Shown one piece after another: positions 1 through 7,934 of a DNA stretch of 8,172 nt; position 1 is the first letter of the stretch, and each line of letters starts with the position of its first letter. The stretch is from SAR86 cluster bacterium (GTDB taxonomy: Bacteria; Pseudomonadota; Gammaproteobacteria; SAR86; D2472), in assembly GCA_029248485.1 (NCBI GenBank), contig JAQWJG010000018.1, positions 1 to 8,172 on the forward strand, given 5' to 3'. The notes beneath the pieces were generated by a model. That model searched no databases and had not been told where the DNA came from. It saw only the letters and a program-made list of their open reading frames with translations. A program made the translations under genes and the position numbers.

Positions 1-551
1 CCTATAATTCCTAATTTTTTTGGAACAGATTCAAATTCTAGAGCTCCAGTGCTATCAACAATATCTTTGTGATTAATCTCAGCAACTGGAATATTAATTG
101 GAGACGAGCCTGAGGCTATAACTATGTTCTTTGTTTCAAGAACTTCTGAATTTTTGCTAGAAGTTACCTCAACATGATTTGAGTCAATGATTTTTGCATG
201 ACCATAAACTTGAGTAACTTTATTTGCTTTAAAAAGGCCTGAGATACCTGTGGTTAATTGAGTAACAATTTTGTTTTTTCTATCCATCATTTTTGAAATG
301 TCTAGCTTTGGCTTGCTAACAGATATGCCGTGATCAGAAAAATGATTAATAGCATCTGCGTATCTATGAGATGAGTCAAGCAATGCTTTAGAAGGAATGC
401 ATCCAACATTTAGGCATGTACCACCTAATTGCGTGCTTCCATCTGCACCAGAAGATTTCTCAATACAAGCTGTTTTTAATCCTAGTTGCGAAGCTCGGAT
501 AGCTGCAACGTAACCTGCTGGACCACTTCCAATTACAATAACGTCATACAT
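1..551 (-). CDS. lpd: Dihydrolipoyl dehydrogenase (E3), N-terminal part, cut by window edge
   Basis: E3 of the 2-oxoglutarate dehydrogenase complex: a cytoplasmic FAD flavoenzyme that reoxidises the dihydrolipoyl arm of SucB and reduces NAD+. About 183 residues are visible of a family length near 470; the C-terminal NAD, central and dimerisation domains lie outside. Seen: the FAD Rossmann motif GSGPAGYVAA from residue 8; the redox disulfide motif GGTCLNVGCIPSKALL with Cys46 and Cys51; and VDSTGALEFESVPKKLGIIG at the edge, leading into the NAD-binding fold. The loop before the disulfide is long, and the sequence resembles Pseudomonas LpdG, the E3 of the 2-oxoglutarate dehydrogenase operon, rather than the E3 that sits with pyruvate dehydrogenase; this is recalled similarity. 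The start is the first ATG, 9 bp after the sucB stop, with a clear GAGG ribosome site. Function is near certain; specificity for this complex is inferred from position. Confidence 0.96.
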   Translation of the reverse strand, partial: MYDVIVIGSGPAGYVAAIRASQLGLKTACIEKSSGADGSTQLGGTCLNVGCIPSKALLDSSHRYADAINHFSDHGISVSKPKLDISKMMDRKNKIVTQLTTGISGLFKANKVTQVYGHAKIIDSNHVEVTSSKNSEVLETKNIVIASGSSPINIPVAEINHKDIVDSTGALEFESVPKKLGII

Positions 552-558
552 TTTAATG

Positions 559-562
559 CCTC
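559..562 (-). promoter_or_regulatory. Ribosome binding site of lpd
   Basis: GAGG on the minus strand, 7 nt before the lpd ATG. It overlaps the TGA stop of sucB. It is the clearest Shine-Dalgarno sequence in the cluster, fixes the lpd start at 551, and suggests lpd can be loaded by ribosomes independently or by those finishing sucB. Confidence 0.7.
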
Positions 563-1772
563 ATAAGTTTAAAAGAAGTTTTTCAGGGGACTCTAATTGA
601 TCTTTAATAGCAATCAAAAATGCTACAGCCTCCTTTCCATCTAGAAGGCGATGATCATAACTAAGAGCAAGATACATCATAGGCCTTATAACTATTTCAC
701 CTTCTACAACAACTGGTCTATCTTGAATAGTGTGCATTCCTAGAATGGCAGTCTGAGGAGCATTCAAAATTGGAGTAGATAAAAGTGATCCGAAAACACC
801 TCCATTTGAAATAGTGAAGGTTCCTCCCTGCATTTCTGCTATTGAAAGCTTTCCACTTTTAGCTTTATCTGAGTAATCCAGGATTGACTTTTCAACGTCT
901 GCTAATCTTAGATTATCTGCATCTCTTATGACTGGGACGACAAGCCCTCTTTCAGTCGAAACAGCTACACCCACATCTTGATAGCCATGATAAACAATAT
1001 CACTCCCATCAATAGATGCATTAACCACAGGAAATTTTTTCAGAGCCTGGACTGCTGCTAGAACAAAGAAACCCATAAAACCAAGCTTTACACCATGCTC
1101 AGTGTAGAAATCTTCACCAAATTTAGCTCTCAGATCTTTAATTGGCTTTAGGTTAACCTCGTTAAATGTAGTGAGCATTGCTGTCTCTTGCTTCACGCTT
1201 AATAATCTTTTGGCTATAGTTGACCGCAACCTAGACATTGGCACTCTCTCTTCCAATCTCTCAATTGAGGCAGCATGAGCAGTAGATTCAATTTTCTTTG
1301 TTATCTTTTGATCTTCTACAGGCTCATCGAGATGATTCACTATATCTGCCTTTGTAATCCTTCCACCTTTTCCTGAGCCATCAATACTGCTCTCATCTAA
1401 ATCATGTTCTTTTAATAATTTTTTTACTGCTGGTCCATTTGCCTTGGTCTTAGCCTCATTAGGTTGAATGCTCTCCTCTTTATTTGCATCGCTGTCTGCA
1501 AGAGTATCTTTTTCAGTTATCGTTTTAGATTGATCCCTTTCGTCAAACTCTGCTATTAACTCGGCACTTAAAACAATCTCACCAGCCGGCTTTAAAACTT
1601 TAGAAATAACTCCATCAAAAGGTGCAACTACCTCTAGGACAACTTTATCAGTTTCAATTTCAGCAATAACTTCGTCTTGTTTAACAGGCTCGCCTTCTTT
1701 CTTAACCCAGTTTGCAATAGTTCCGTCTGCAACAGATTCTGGGAATGTTGGGGATTTGATTTCAATTGACAT
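561..1772 (-). CDS. sucB: 2-oxoglutarate dehydrogenase E2, dihydrolipoyllysine succinyltransferase
   Basis: Core E2 of the 2-oxoglutarate dehydrogenase complex; it transfers the succinyl group from SucA via a swinging lipoyl arm to CoA. At 403 residues it matches the family (E. coli about 405). Domains: one lipoyl domain, residues 1-78, with the lipoylated lysine at Lys43 in [11 protein letters not shown]; a linker at about 80-112; the peripheral subunit-binding domain at about 113-148 (GPAVKKLL, then [13 protein letters not shown]); and the catalytic acyltransferase domain from about 175, ending with active-site motif SYDHRLLDG, His374 and Asp378. [20 protein letters not shown] at 318-337 is typical of succinyltransferases. 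The linker is rich in Asp, Glu, Lys, Ser and Thr with little Ala or Pro, unlike the usual Ala/Pro-rich linker. It starts 10 bp after the sucA stop, with a short GAGA ribosome site. The succinyl (not acetyl) specificity rests on both sequence type and its place after sucA. Confidence 0.97.
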   Translation of the reverse strand: MSIEIKSPTFPESVADGTIANWVKKEGEPVKQDEVIAEIETDKVVLEVVAPFDGVISKVLKPAGEIVLSAELIAEFDERDQSKTITEKDTLADSDANKEESIQPNEAKTKANGPAVKKLLKEHDLDESSIDGSGKGGRITKADIVNHLDEPVEDQKITKKIESTAHAASIERLEERVPMSRLRSTIAKRLLSVKQETAMLTTFNEVNLKPIKDLRAKFGEDFYTEHGVKLGFMGFFVLAAVQALKKFPVVNASIDGSDIVYHGYQDVGVAVSTERGLVVPVIRDADNLRLADVEKSILDYSDKAKSGKLSIAEMQGGTFTISNGGVFGSLLSTPILNAPQTAILGMHTIQDRPVVVEGEIVIRPMMYLALSYDHRLLDGKEAVAFLIAIKDQLESPEKLLLNL

Positions 1773-1779
1773 AATGATT

Positions 1780-1783
1780 TCTC
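1780..1783 (-). promoter_or_regulatory. Weak ribosome binding site of sucB
   Basis: GAGA on the minus strand, 7 nt before the sucB ATG, overlapping the TAG stop of sucA by one base. It is short but well placed, and supports the start that keeps the lipoyl domain intact. Confidence 0.45.
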
Positions 1784-4596
1784 TAGGATGTTAAAGCTTC
1801 AATTACTAAAGCTTCTTGTTGTTGATTGTGTAATTTATTTAGACCGACTGCAGGTGCTGCTGATGCCTTCCTACTAACCAATTGTATTTCAGCAGCGTTA
1901 ATTCTATCTAAAACTATTTGTAATCTATGGCGATGGCTGAACCAAGCTCCCTGATTGCTTGGTTCCTCCTGACACCAAACAAATTGTCTTGCATTCTCAT
2001 AAGGCCTAATAACTTTCTCCAGGGTGTCATAGGGAAATGGATACAATTGCTCAATTCTTAACAATGCTATGTTTGTAATTCCAAGCTCCTTTCTTTTATA
2101 TTCCAAGTCGTAATAAACCTTCCCAGAACACATAATAATTTTCTCTACCAGTTCAGGATTTGGGTGAAAATCATCAATTACATATTCAAAAGATCCTTCG
2201 GTTAAATTATTTATTGATGAAACGGCCTGAGGATTTCTTAATAAACTTTTTGGAGAAATAATAATTAACGGTCTTCTCATTTTTCGAATTGTTTGCAATC
2301 TCAGCAAATGATAAATCTGTGCAGGTGTACTTGGCACGCATACCTGAATATTTTCATTTGCACACAATTGTAAAAATCTTTCCAGTCTTGCGCTGCTGTG
2401 TTCCGGCCCCTGACCTTCATAACCATGGGGAAGGAGCATAACTAAACCTGATAACCTTTCCCATTTATGCTCAGCAGAAACAATAAATTGATCTATCACT
2501 ACCTGAGCTCCATTTACAAAATCTCCAAACTGGGCCTCCCAGATAACAAGCCCAGAAGGTCTGGTAGCTGAATAACCATATTCAAAACCAAGAACCGCCT
2601 CTTCAGATAGCAGAGAATCATAAATATCAATCGTTGTATTAGCATTGTCAGCAATCTTGACCAATGGCATAGCGCCGTCACCATCTTTTTGATTTAATAC
2701 CACTGCATGACGATGAGAGAATGTTCCTCTTCTTATGTCTTGGCCCGAAAATCTAATAGGGTAGCCCTGATCCAATAAAGTTGCATATGCCATGTTTTCT
2801 GCAAACCCCCAATTTACTGGGATTTTTTCATCTGCCATTTGAAGTCTATCGGTAAAAATTTTTTCTACCTGTCTTTGCAAAACAAAATCTTTTGGAGGGG
2901 TAAAAGCTATTTGAGCAAGCTCTTTAAACCTATCTTGATTAAATCTAGATTCAATTTCAGCATCTCCCGTTTGATTAAGATAAGGTGTCCAATCAAACCA
3001 CATAGATGCGTTAGGTTGTGTTGCTAGATTGTGAGCGACAGAATCTCCATTTTCTATTGTTGACCTGTATTTTTTTTCTATTTCATCACATTCAGTTTGG
3101 CTTGTTACTCCCAACAAAATAAGTTGTTCTTGGTATGAGGTTTTGACTGATGGATGATTAGCAATCTTTTGATACATCATTGGTTGAGTTGAGGATGGCT
3201 CATCTGCCTCGTTATGGCCTCTTCTTCTGTAACAAAAGAGATCTAAAATAATATCTTTTTTGAAGTTGTGTCTATATTCACAAGCCAATTTGGCTGCAAA
3301 TACAACCATTTCTGGATCATCACCATTCACATGCAGAATAGGAGCTTCAATCATTTTTGCGACATCAGTAGCGTACTGAGTAGATCTAGAGTCCTCTTCA
3401 TTAGATGTAGTAAATCCTATCTGGTTATTTACTATTACATGTATTGTTCCTCCGACTCCGTAACCTCTAGTCTGAGACATTTGAAGAGTCTCCATCACAA
3501 CTCCTTGACCAGAAAACGAAGCATCACCATGAATTAAGATTGGAACAACTCGCTCTTTATTTGCATCCTTCAGTCTATCCTGTCTGCCTCGGACTGATCC
3601 TAAAACTACAGGATCAACAATCTCAAGATGCGAAGGGTTGTTTGCTAGGGAGACATGCACCTCTCCATTGGGAGTTAATATATTCGATGAAAAGCCAAGG
3701 TGATATTTTACATCACCCGAACTTGCTCCCTCTAACTCAAAATTTTCTTCAAATTCTGTGAATAGCTCTTTTGGAGATTTCCCCAATACATTTACTAGTA
3801 AGTTCAACCTACCCCTATGCGCCATACCAAAACAAATTTGTTCTGCTCCAAATATTCCACAGTTTTGTATCAAACTATCAACCATAGGAATAAGAGATTC
3901 AGCTCCATCAATGCCAAACCTTTTCATGCCTGGATATCTAGACGACAAGAATTTTGCAAGACCTTCAGCTGAACTCAAGCGTTTTAAAATATATTTTTGC
4001 TCATCTTGATTGAAGTTTAATTTTCCTAAATTTGGTTCTAATCTTTTTTGAAACCAAGTCCTTTCAGCCAGAGATGAAACATAGTTATACTCAATTCCTA
4101 AAGTGCCGCAATATATTGCTTCTAGCGCCTCAATAATTTCAGATAAAGTTGCTGATTCTTTACCTATCATCAGGGTATCTGTTTCAAAGGTATCTGAAAG
4201 ATTTGACTCATCCAAATCATGGAAATCAAGATCAAGATCATCACAGTGACGAACTGGTTTTAAACCCAATGGATCTAATTGAGCCTTTTGATGGCCTCTA
4301 TTACGATAAGCCTGTATTAGCTGAATGACTTTAACTTGCTTTGAATGAGTCTTGCTATAATCAGAGGTTTTTTGGATTGAGGGATTGATCTCTTCCTCTT
4401 TAAACTTATTAATAATTTCTTGATGGGATATCTCTTTTTCAACCCCATCAATCTTAGGCAACGAGTCAAAGTATATTTTCCAATCATCTGGAATTGATGA
4501 CGGATTATCTAAATATGATTCATATAAAGATTCTAAGTATGAACTCTGGGCACCTGCTGCATGAGAGGTCGACCAGAATGTCTCCATGTTATTCAT
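1783..4596 (-). CDS. sucA: 2-oxoglutarate dehydrogenase E1, thiamine diphosphate-dependent
   Basis: E1 of the 2-oxoglutarate dehydrogenase complex: decarboxylates 2-oxoglutarate with thiamine diphosphate and succinylates the lipoyl group of SucB; it is the rate-controlling TCA step. The 937 residues match E. coli SucA (933). Residues 1-47 form the usual N-terminal E2-binding segment ([20 protein letters not shown]). Seen further: [17 protein letters not shown] with His260; KYHLGFSS near 297; the ThDP/Mg motif [18 protein letters not shown] from 357, closed by NNQIGFTT at 390-397; [19 protein letters not shown] from 457; the pyrimidine-domain motifs [17 protein letters not shown] from 617 and [11 protein letters not shown] from 666; and [20 protein letters not shown] from 721. 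All key motifs are intact. The first ATG lies 9 bp after the sdhB stop and has no clear ribosome site; an in-frame ATG at codon 4 is an alternative start of no functional consequence. Translation probably depends on coupling to sdhB. Confidence 0.98.
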   Translation of the reverse strand: MNNMETFWSTSHAAGAQSSYLESLYESYLDNPSSIPDDWKIYFDSLPKIDGVEKEISHQEIINKFKEEEINPSIQKTSDYSKTHSKQVKVIQLIQAYRNRGHQKAQLDPLGLKPVRHCDDLDLDFHDLDESNLSDTFETDTLMIGKESATLSEIIEALEAIYCGTLGIEYNYVSSLAERTWFQKRLEPNLGKLNFNQDEQKYILKRLSSAEGLAKFLSSRYPGMKRFGIDGAESLIPMVDSLIQNCGIFGAEQICFGMAHRGRLNLLVNVLGKSPKELFTEFEENFELEGASSGDVKYHLGFSSNILTPNGEVHVSLANNPSHLEIVDPVVLGSVRGRQDRLKDANKERVVPILIHGDASFSGQGVVMETLQMSQTRGYGVGGTIHVIVNNQIGFTTSNEEDSRSTQYATDVAKMIEAPILHVNGDDPEMVVFAAKLACEYRHNFKKDIILDLFCYRRRGHNEADEPSSTQPMMYQKIANHPSVKTSYQEQLILLGVTSQTECDEIEKKYRSTIENGDSVAHNLATQPNASMWFDWTPYLNQTGDAEIESRFNQDRFKELAQIAFTPPKDFVLQRQVEKIFTDRLQMADEKIPVNWGFAENMAYATLLDQGYPIRFSGQDIRRGTFSHRHAVVLNQKDGDGAMPLVKIADNANTTIDIYDSLLSEEAVLGFEYGYSATRPSGLVIWEAQFGDFVNGAQVVIDQFIVSAEHKWERLSGLVMLLPHGYEGQGPEHSSARLERFLQLCANENIQVCVPSTPAQIYHLLRLQTIRKMRRPLIIISPKSLLRNPQAVSSINNLTEGSFEYVIDDFHPNPELVEKIIMCSGKVYYDLEYKRKELGITNIALLRIEQLYPFPYDTLEKVIRPYENARQFVWCQEEPSNQGAWFSHRHRLQIVLDRINAAEIQLVSRKASAAPAVGLNKLHNQQQEALVIEALTS

Positions 4597-4605
4597 TTTT
4601 GTAGA

Positions 4606-5343
4606 TCAACTAACCCCATCAGATACAATAATGTTTTCTTTTTTCTTATCAGACAGCAGCATTGACTTGATTTCACCAATTGCATGATTGGGATTTAAAT
4701 CTTTCGGGCAAACATTCACACAATTCATAATTCCATGACATCTGTAAACGCTAAATGGATCAGACAATCCCTCTAATCTTTCTGCAGTTTTGGTATCTCT
4801 TGAATCAGCAATAAATCTATAGGCCTGCAGCAAAGCAGCTGGTCCAACAAATTTGTCTGGATTCCACCAAAAAGATGGGCAGCTCGTTGAGCAACAGGCG
4901 CATAAAATGCATTCATATAGACCATCAAGCTTATCCCTTTCCGCTGGAGACTGTAATCTTTCTTGAGCTGGGGGCTCAGTTTCATTTTGAAGAAAAGGTT
5001 TGATTTTATCGTACTGCGCATAGAACTCTGTCATATCAACAACCAAATCACGAATTACTGGCAACCCGGGTAATGGTCTGAGTTCAATTTTATTATTTTT
5101 AATTGCTTGAGAGATTGGAGTTATGCAAGCAAGCCCATTCTTTCCGTTGATATTCATCCCATCAGACCCACATACCCCTTCCCTGCATGATCTTCTGTAA
5201 GATATCGAGGAATCTTGCTCTTTAAGGATATTTAATAACTCAAGAAGCATAATATCCTTCTCAGGTTTTTGAAGAGTATAAGTTTGGGTATAAGGAAACT
5301 TATCTGTTTCTGGATTGTATCTATAAATATTTACATCAATCAT
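4606..5343 (-). CDS. sdhB: Succinate dehydrogenase iron-sulfur subunit
   Basis: Electron-wire subunit of complex II, on the cytoplasmic face of the inner membrane, carrying electrons from SdhA flavin to the quinone site. 245 residues against 238 in E. coli. Ligands seen: the [2Fe-2S] cluster by Cys53, Cys58, Asp61 and Cys73 in SCREGVCGSDGMN...GLAC, with Asp in place of the third Cys as in E. coli; the [4Fe-4S] cluster by Cys145, Cys148, Cys151 and Cys212; and the [3Fe-4S] cluster by Cys155, Cys202 and Cys208. ECILCACCSTSCPSFWWNPD and CHGIMNCVNVCPKDLNPNHA hold the last two. FWW at 158-160 includes the Trp expected near the quinone. The last dozen residues (from SDKKKEN) are a polar tail beyond the E. 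coli end. The start follows sdhA by 19 bp, the widest gap inside the cluster, with a weak GAGA at 5351-5354. Confidence 0.98.
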   Translation of the reverse strand: MIDVNIYRYNPETDKFPYTQTYTLQKPEKDIMLLELLNILKEQDSSISYRRSCREGVCGSDGMNINGKNGLACITPISQAIKNNKIELRPLPGLPVIRDLVVDMTEFYAQYDKIKPFLQNETEPPAQERLQSPAERDKLDGLYECILCACCSTSCPSFWWNPDKFVGPAALLQAYRFIADSRDTKTAERLEGLSDPFSVYRCHGIMNCVNVCPKDLNPNHAIGEIKSMLLSDKKKENIIVSDGVS

Positions 5344-5350
5344 CTTTTAA

Positions 5351-5354
5351 TCTC
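5351..5354 (-). promoter_or_regulatory. Weak ribosome binding site of sdhB
   Basis: GAGA on the minus strand, 7 nt before the sdhB ATG and inside the 19 bp gap after sdhA. The match to the anti-Shine-Dalgarno is short, so this is tentative. Confidence 0.35.
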
Positions 5355-5362
5355 AAATAAAA

Positions 5363-7147
5363 TTAATATGTTCTTACCTTTGGCTCAAAAGTATCAACTT
5401 GAGCAGGTTCGAAATTAACATCTCTTTTGCTCAAAGTTTTTTGGATGGGGTCATACAAAGAATGACACAACCAATTTTCATCATCACGCTCCTTAAAATC
5501 ATCTCGAGCATGGGCTCCTCTACTTTCTGTTCTTTGGAATGAAGCAATTGCAGTCGCCTCAGCAACTTCAAATAAATTCTGAAGTTCTAGAGCCTCAACT
5601 CTGCTTGTATTAAAAGCCATGCTCTTATCTTTTAGATGAAGGGTGGATACCTTTTCGCGTATCTCATTCAAAGCTGCAACACCTTTCTCCATATAATCGC
5701 CTCTTCGGAAAACACCAAAATAGTTCTGCATAACAGATTGAAGCTCTCTCTTGACCTCAGCTACTTCAAAGCCATCGCTGGATGAATTAATCTTATTAAG
5801 ACCATCAAGCGCTTGATTAATATCATCGCTATTAGCATCTGCAACTCCACCACCTGTCTTTAATGCTTCTTGGATATGAATTCCTGCTGCCCTTCCAAAT
5901 ACCACTAGATCAAGAAGAGAATTGCCTCCTAATCTGTTAGCCCCATGAACAGAAACACATGCAGCTTCACCAACTGAGAATAAGCCAGAGATAATCTCAT
6001 CAACGCCATTGGATTGAGTAAAAGCTTGACCATGGATATTGGTTGGCGTTCCCCCCATCATATAGTGGCATGTCGGAACAACTGGGATTGGATTATAAAT
6101 TGGATCAACTCCAGCAAATGTTCTTGAAAGCTCGCATATTCCAGGGAGCTTTGCATTGAGTACATCAGCGCCTAAATGATCTAGTTTAAGGAAAACATGA
6201 TCTTTGTTCTCACCGCATCCTCGCCCTTCTAAAATTTCTAATACCATTGATCTTGCGACCACATCTCTTCCAGCTAAATCTTTGGCATTTGGTGCATACC
6301 TCTCCATGAATCTCTCGCCCTCAGCATTTATTAGGTAGCCGCCCTCTCCTCGGCAACCTTCTGTAACCAGAGAGCCTGCTCCATAAATTCCAGTTGGATG
6401 AAACTGCCACATTTCCATATCCTGAGCTGGGAATCCAGCTCTTAAAGCCATGCCTAAACCATCTCCAGTATTTATAAGAGCATTTGTAGTGGAAGAATAT
6501 ATTCTTCCAGCGCCACCAGTAGCCATTACTGTTGCCTGAGATTTTAAATAAGCCACTTCTCCAGATTCAATGGAAAATGCAATAACACCAGTGACTTCTT
6601 TTGATTGGTTAAGAACTAAATCTACTGCAAACCATTCATTAAGAAAGTTTGAGCCTTCCTTAATATTATTTTGATACAGTGTATGCAGCAGCGCATGTCC
6701 CGTCCTATCAGCTGCTGCACAGGTTCTCGCAGCTTGACCGCCTTTACCAAAATCTTTTGATTGCCCACCAAAAGGCCTCTGATATATTCGTCCATTCTCA
6801 AATCTAGAAAAAGGCAAGCCCATGTGCTCAAGCTCAAACACTGCCTTGGGTCCCTCTGAACACATATATTCTATTGCATCTTGATCACCGATGTAATCTG
6901 ATCCCTTTACCGTGTCATACATGTGCCAACGCCAATCATCATTAGGATCTTCACTTGCAATTGCGCACGTAATTCCCCCTTGAGCTGAGACAGTGTGAGA
7001 TCTGGTTGGGAAAACTTTAGAAACCACTGCAGTCTTCAGTCCGGATTTCGCAAGCTCTAAAGAAGTTCTCATACCTGAACCTCCACCCCCAATAATTAGA
7101 GCATCAAATTCTAATGTTTTGATATTTGATGAATTATAGTTTTCCAT
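5363..7147 (-). CDS. sdhA: Succinate dehydrogenase flavoprotein subunit
   Basis: Catalytic subunit of complex II; oxidises succinate to fumarate with covalently bound FAD. 594 residues against 588 in E. coli. Seen: the Rossmann FAD motif [19 protein letters not shown] from 18; SHTVSAQGG with His51 as the site of covalent flavin attachment; [11 protein letters not shown] with His250 in the capping domain; [12 protein letters not shown]; the proton-shuttle Arg293 in AGRDVVARS; substrate-binding His361 in CHYMMGG and Arg405 in [20 protein letters not shown]; and the C-terminal helical part with [13 protein letters not shown] and [10 protein letters not shown]. All active-site residues expected from the E. 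coli enzyme are present. The [12 protein letters not shown] form, the covalent-FAD His and the sdhCD anchors argue for succinate dehydrogenase rather than a dedicated fumarate reductase. The ATG lies one base after the sdhD stop with no visible ribosome site, so translation is probably coupled to sdhD. Confidence 0.98.
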   Translation of the reverse strand: MENYNSSNIKTLEFDALIIGGGGSGMRTSLELAKSGLKTAVVSKVFPTRSHTVSAQGGITCAIASEDPNDDWRWHMYDTVKGSDYIGDQDAIEYMCSEGPKAVFELEHMGLPFSRFENGRIYQRPFGGQSKDFGKGGQAARTCAAADRTGHALLHTLYQNNIKEGSNFLNEWFAVDLVLNQSKEVTGVIAFSIESGEVAYLKSQATVMATGGAGRIYSSTTNALINTGDGLGMALRAGFPAQDMEMWQFHPTGIYGAGSLVTEGCRGEGGYLINAEGERFMERYAPNAKDLAGRDVVARSMVLEILEGRGCGENKDHVFLKLDHLGADVLNAKLPGICELSRTFAGVDPIYNPIPVVPTCHYMMGGTPTNIHGQAFTQSNGVDEIISGLFSVGEAACVSVHGANRLGGNSLLDLVVFGRAAGIHIQEALKTGGGVADANSDDINQALDGLNKINSSSDGFEVAEVKRELQSVMQNYFGVFRRGDYMEKGVAALNEIREKVSTLHLKDKSMAFNTSRVEALELQNLFEVAEATAIASFQRTESRGAHARDDFKERDDENWLCHSLYDPIQKTLSKRDVNFEPAQVDTFEPKVRTY

Positions 7148-7148
7148 A

Positions 7149-7499
7149 TTAAGACCAGATAATTAAAAGATAAAAAATAACAAGAAAAAAACCGAGAACT
7201 ATAAAAAAGAACTCAAAGCTCTTTCTTAGTAAATTCGCATAAGATGAAAGAACTGGGGAAACAAAACCGAGCGTTCTTTTGGTTAAATAGTCAGTGCCTA
7301 CAGTCCATAGACCTGCAAATGCATGTAAACAAGCCAAGATAATAAAAGCACTTAATGAGAGTTTAAATGTAAGACTTTCTGCTATAAATTGGAAACTGAA
7401 CCTATCAGTCAAAATAATTAAACCCATATATCCAAGAAATAAAAGGAAATAAATTGCAGAATATCTTTGCAGGTACCAAATTGATTTACCCAATTTCAT
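7149..7499 (-). CDS. sdhD: Succinate dehydrogenase membrane anchor subunit SdhD
   Basis: Small hydrophobic anchor that, with SdhC, fixes SdhAB to the inner membrane and forms the heme b and quinone sites. 116 residues against 115 in E. coli. Three membrane segments are visible at about 12-31, 46-67 and 91-115. The family signature [15 protein letters not shown] places His59 at the position of E. coli His71, and Asp70-Tyr71 at E. coli Asp82-Tyr83, the Tyr being part of the quinone site. The loop after it ([20 protein letters not shown]) is longer than in E. coli and nearer in form to the loop of Pseudomonas SdhD. The N-terminus is shorter than in E. coli. The ATG overlaps the sdhC stop by 4 bp (ATGA), and no Shine-Dalgarno is seen, which indicates translational coupling. 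Identity rests on the short signature, the hydropathy and the position between sdhC and sdhA. Confidence 0.94.
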   Translation of the reverse strand: MKLGKSIWYLQRYSAIYFLLFLGYMGLIILTDRFSFQFIAESLTFKLSLSAFIILACLHAFAGLWTVGTDYLTKRTLGFVSPVLSSYANLLRKSFEFFFIVLGFFLVIFYLLIIWS

Positions 7500-7876
7500 G
7501 TCAGAACCAATATTGTTAATAGAGCATTTATGATAAATACAATTAATGCAATTTTTGCCGATGTATTTGATGCAGAGAGAGTCTCACTAATTAAGTGGAA
7601 ATCCATTAGCATATGTCTGATTCCTGCAATAACATGGTATTCAAAAATTAATATATTAAAAAGGACAAATGTTCTTAAAAAAATAGAACTATTGTATGCG
7701 TCCATATATGAGATGAAAGAGGCCGGACTATCCAGGAGCATATTAAGAATATATGCAAAAACAGGAAGAACCATAAAAAAAATCATTATCCCTGAAACTC
7801 TATGAGATATAGATAATAACGCAGATAAGGGGAGCTGGATTTTAAATAAGTTAATGTAAACAGGTTTTTTAGACAT
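7496..7876 (-). CDS. sdhC: Succinate dehydrogenase cytochrome b556 subunit SdhC
   Basis: Larger membrane anchor of complex II; binds heme b together with SdhD and helps form the quinone site. 126 residues against 129 in E. coli. Three membrane segments at about 24-46, 64-84 and 105-125. The motif LSISHRVSG holds Ser22 and Arg26, equivalent to the quinone-site Ser27 and Arg31 of E. coli. EYHVIAGIRHMLMDF holds His81, the position of the heme ligand His84 of E. coli, and His88. The start is firm: an in-frame TAA stands two codons upstream at 7880-7882, and the next Met is residue 31, inside the first membrane helix. No Shine-Dalgarno is seen before the ATG. It is the first gene of the sdh-suc cluster, 58 bp from the der stop, with a promoter candidate in between. 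Confidence 0.96.
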   Translation of the reverse strand: MSKKPVYINLFKIQLPLSALLSISHRVSGIMIFFMVLPVFAYILNMLLDSPASFISYMDAYNSSIFLRTFVLFNILIFEYHVIAGIRHMLMDFHLISETLSASNTSAKIALIVFIINALLTILVLT

Positions 7877-7907
7877 TTGTTACTTTTAAAGTGCTTTACA
7901 GGGCTAA

Positions 7908-7913
7908 ATTATA
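7908..7913 (-). promoter_or_regulatory. Candidate promoter -10 element for the sdh-suc-lpd cluster
   Basis: A perfect sigma70 -10 hexamer, TATAAT, on the minus strand, 31 nt before the sdhC ATG. A start about 7 nt downstream would give a leader of roughly 23-25 nt. No good -35 is present: at 16-18 bp spacing only AGATTT, AAGATT and TAAGAT are found, next to or overlapping the der stop, and there is no TG extension. The sequence around it is AT-rich, so a chance match is possible. Its place in the only gap before sdhC supports it. Confidence 0.5.
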
Positions 7914-7934
7914 CGTAATTAAAAGAAGAAAATC

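Noticed and set aside
2839..4009. Several plus-strand open frames of 62-89 codons opposite sucA
   Set aside because: They lie antisense to an intact, fully conserved sucA reading frame, have no family motifs and no ribosome sites, and are rich in Cys, Ser and His as expected of antisense shadows.
4773..5021. Minus-strand 82-codon open frame inside sdhB
   Set aside because: It is an out-of-frame shadow of sdhB across the cysteine-rich cluster region; sdhB itself is unbroken, so no frameshift is implied.
6622..6837. Minus-strand 71-codon open frame inside sdhA
   Set aside because: It is an out-of-frame shadow of sdhA, which is complete and in frame through this stretch.
7530..7805. Plus-strand 91-codon open frame opposite sdhC
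   Set aside because: It is antisense to the membrane helices of sdhC; its composition is explained by the complement of hydrophobic codons and no known family is recognisable.
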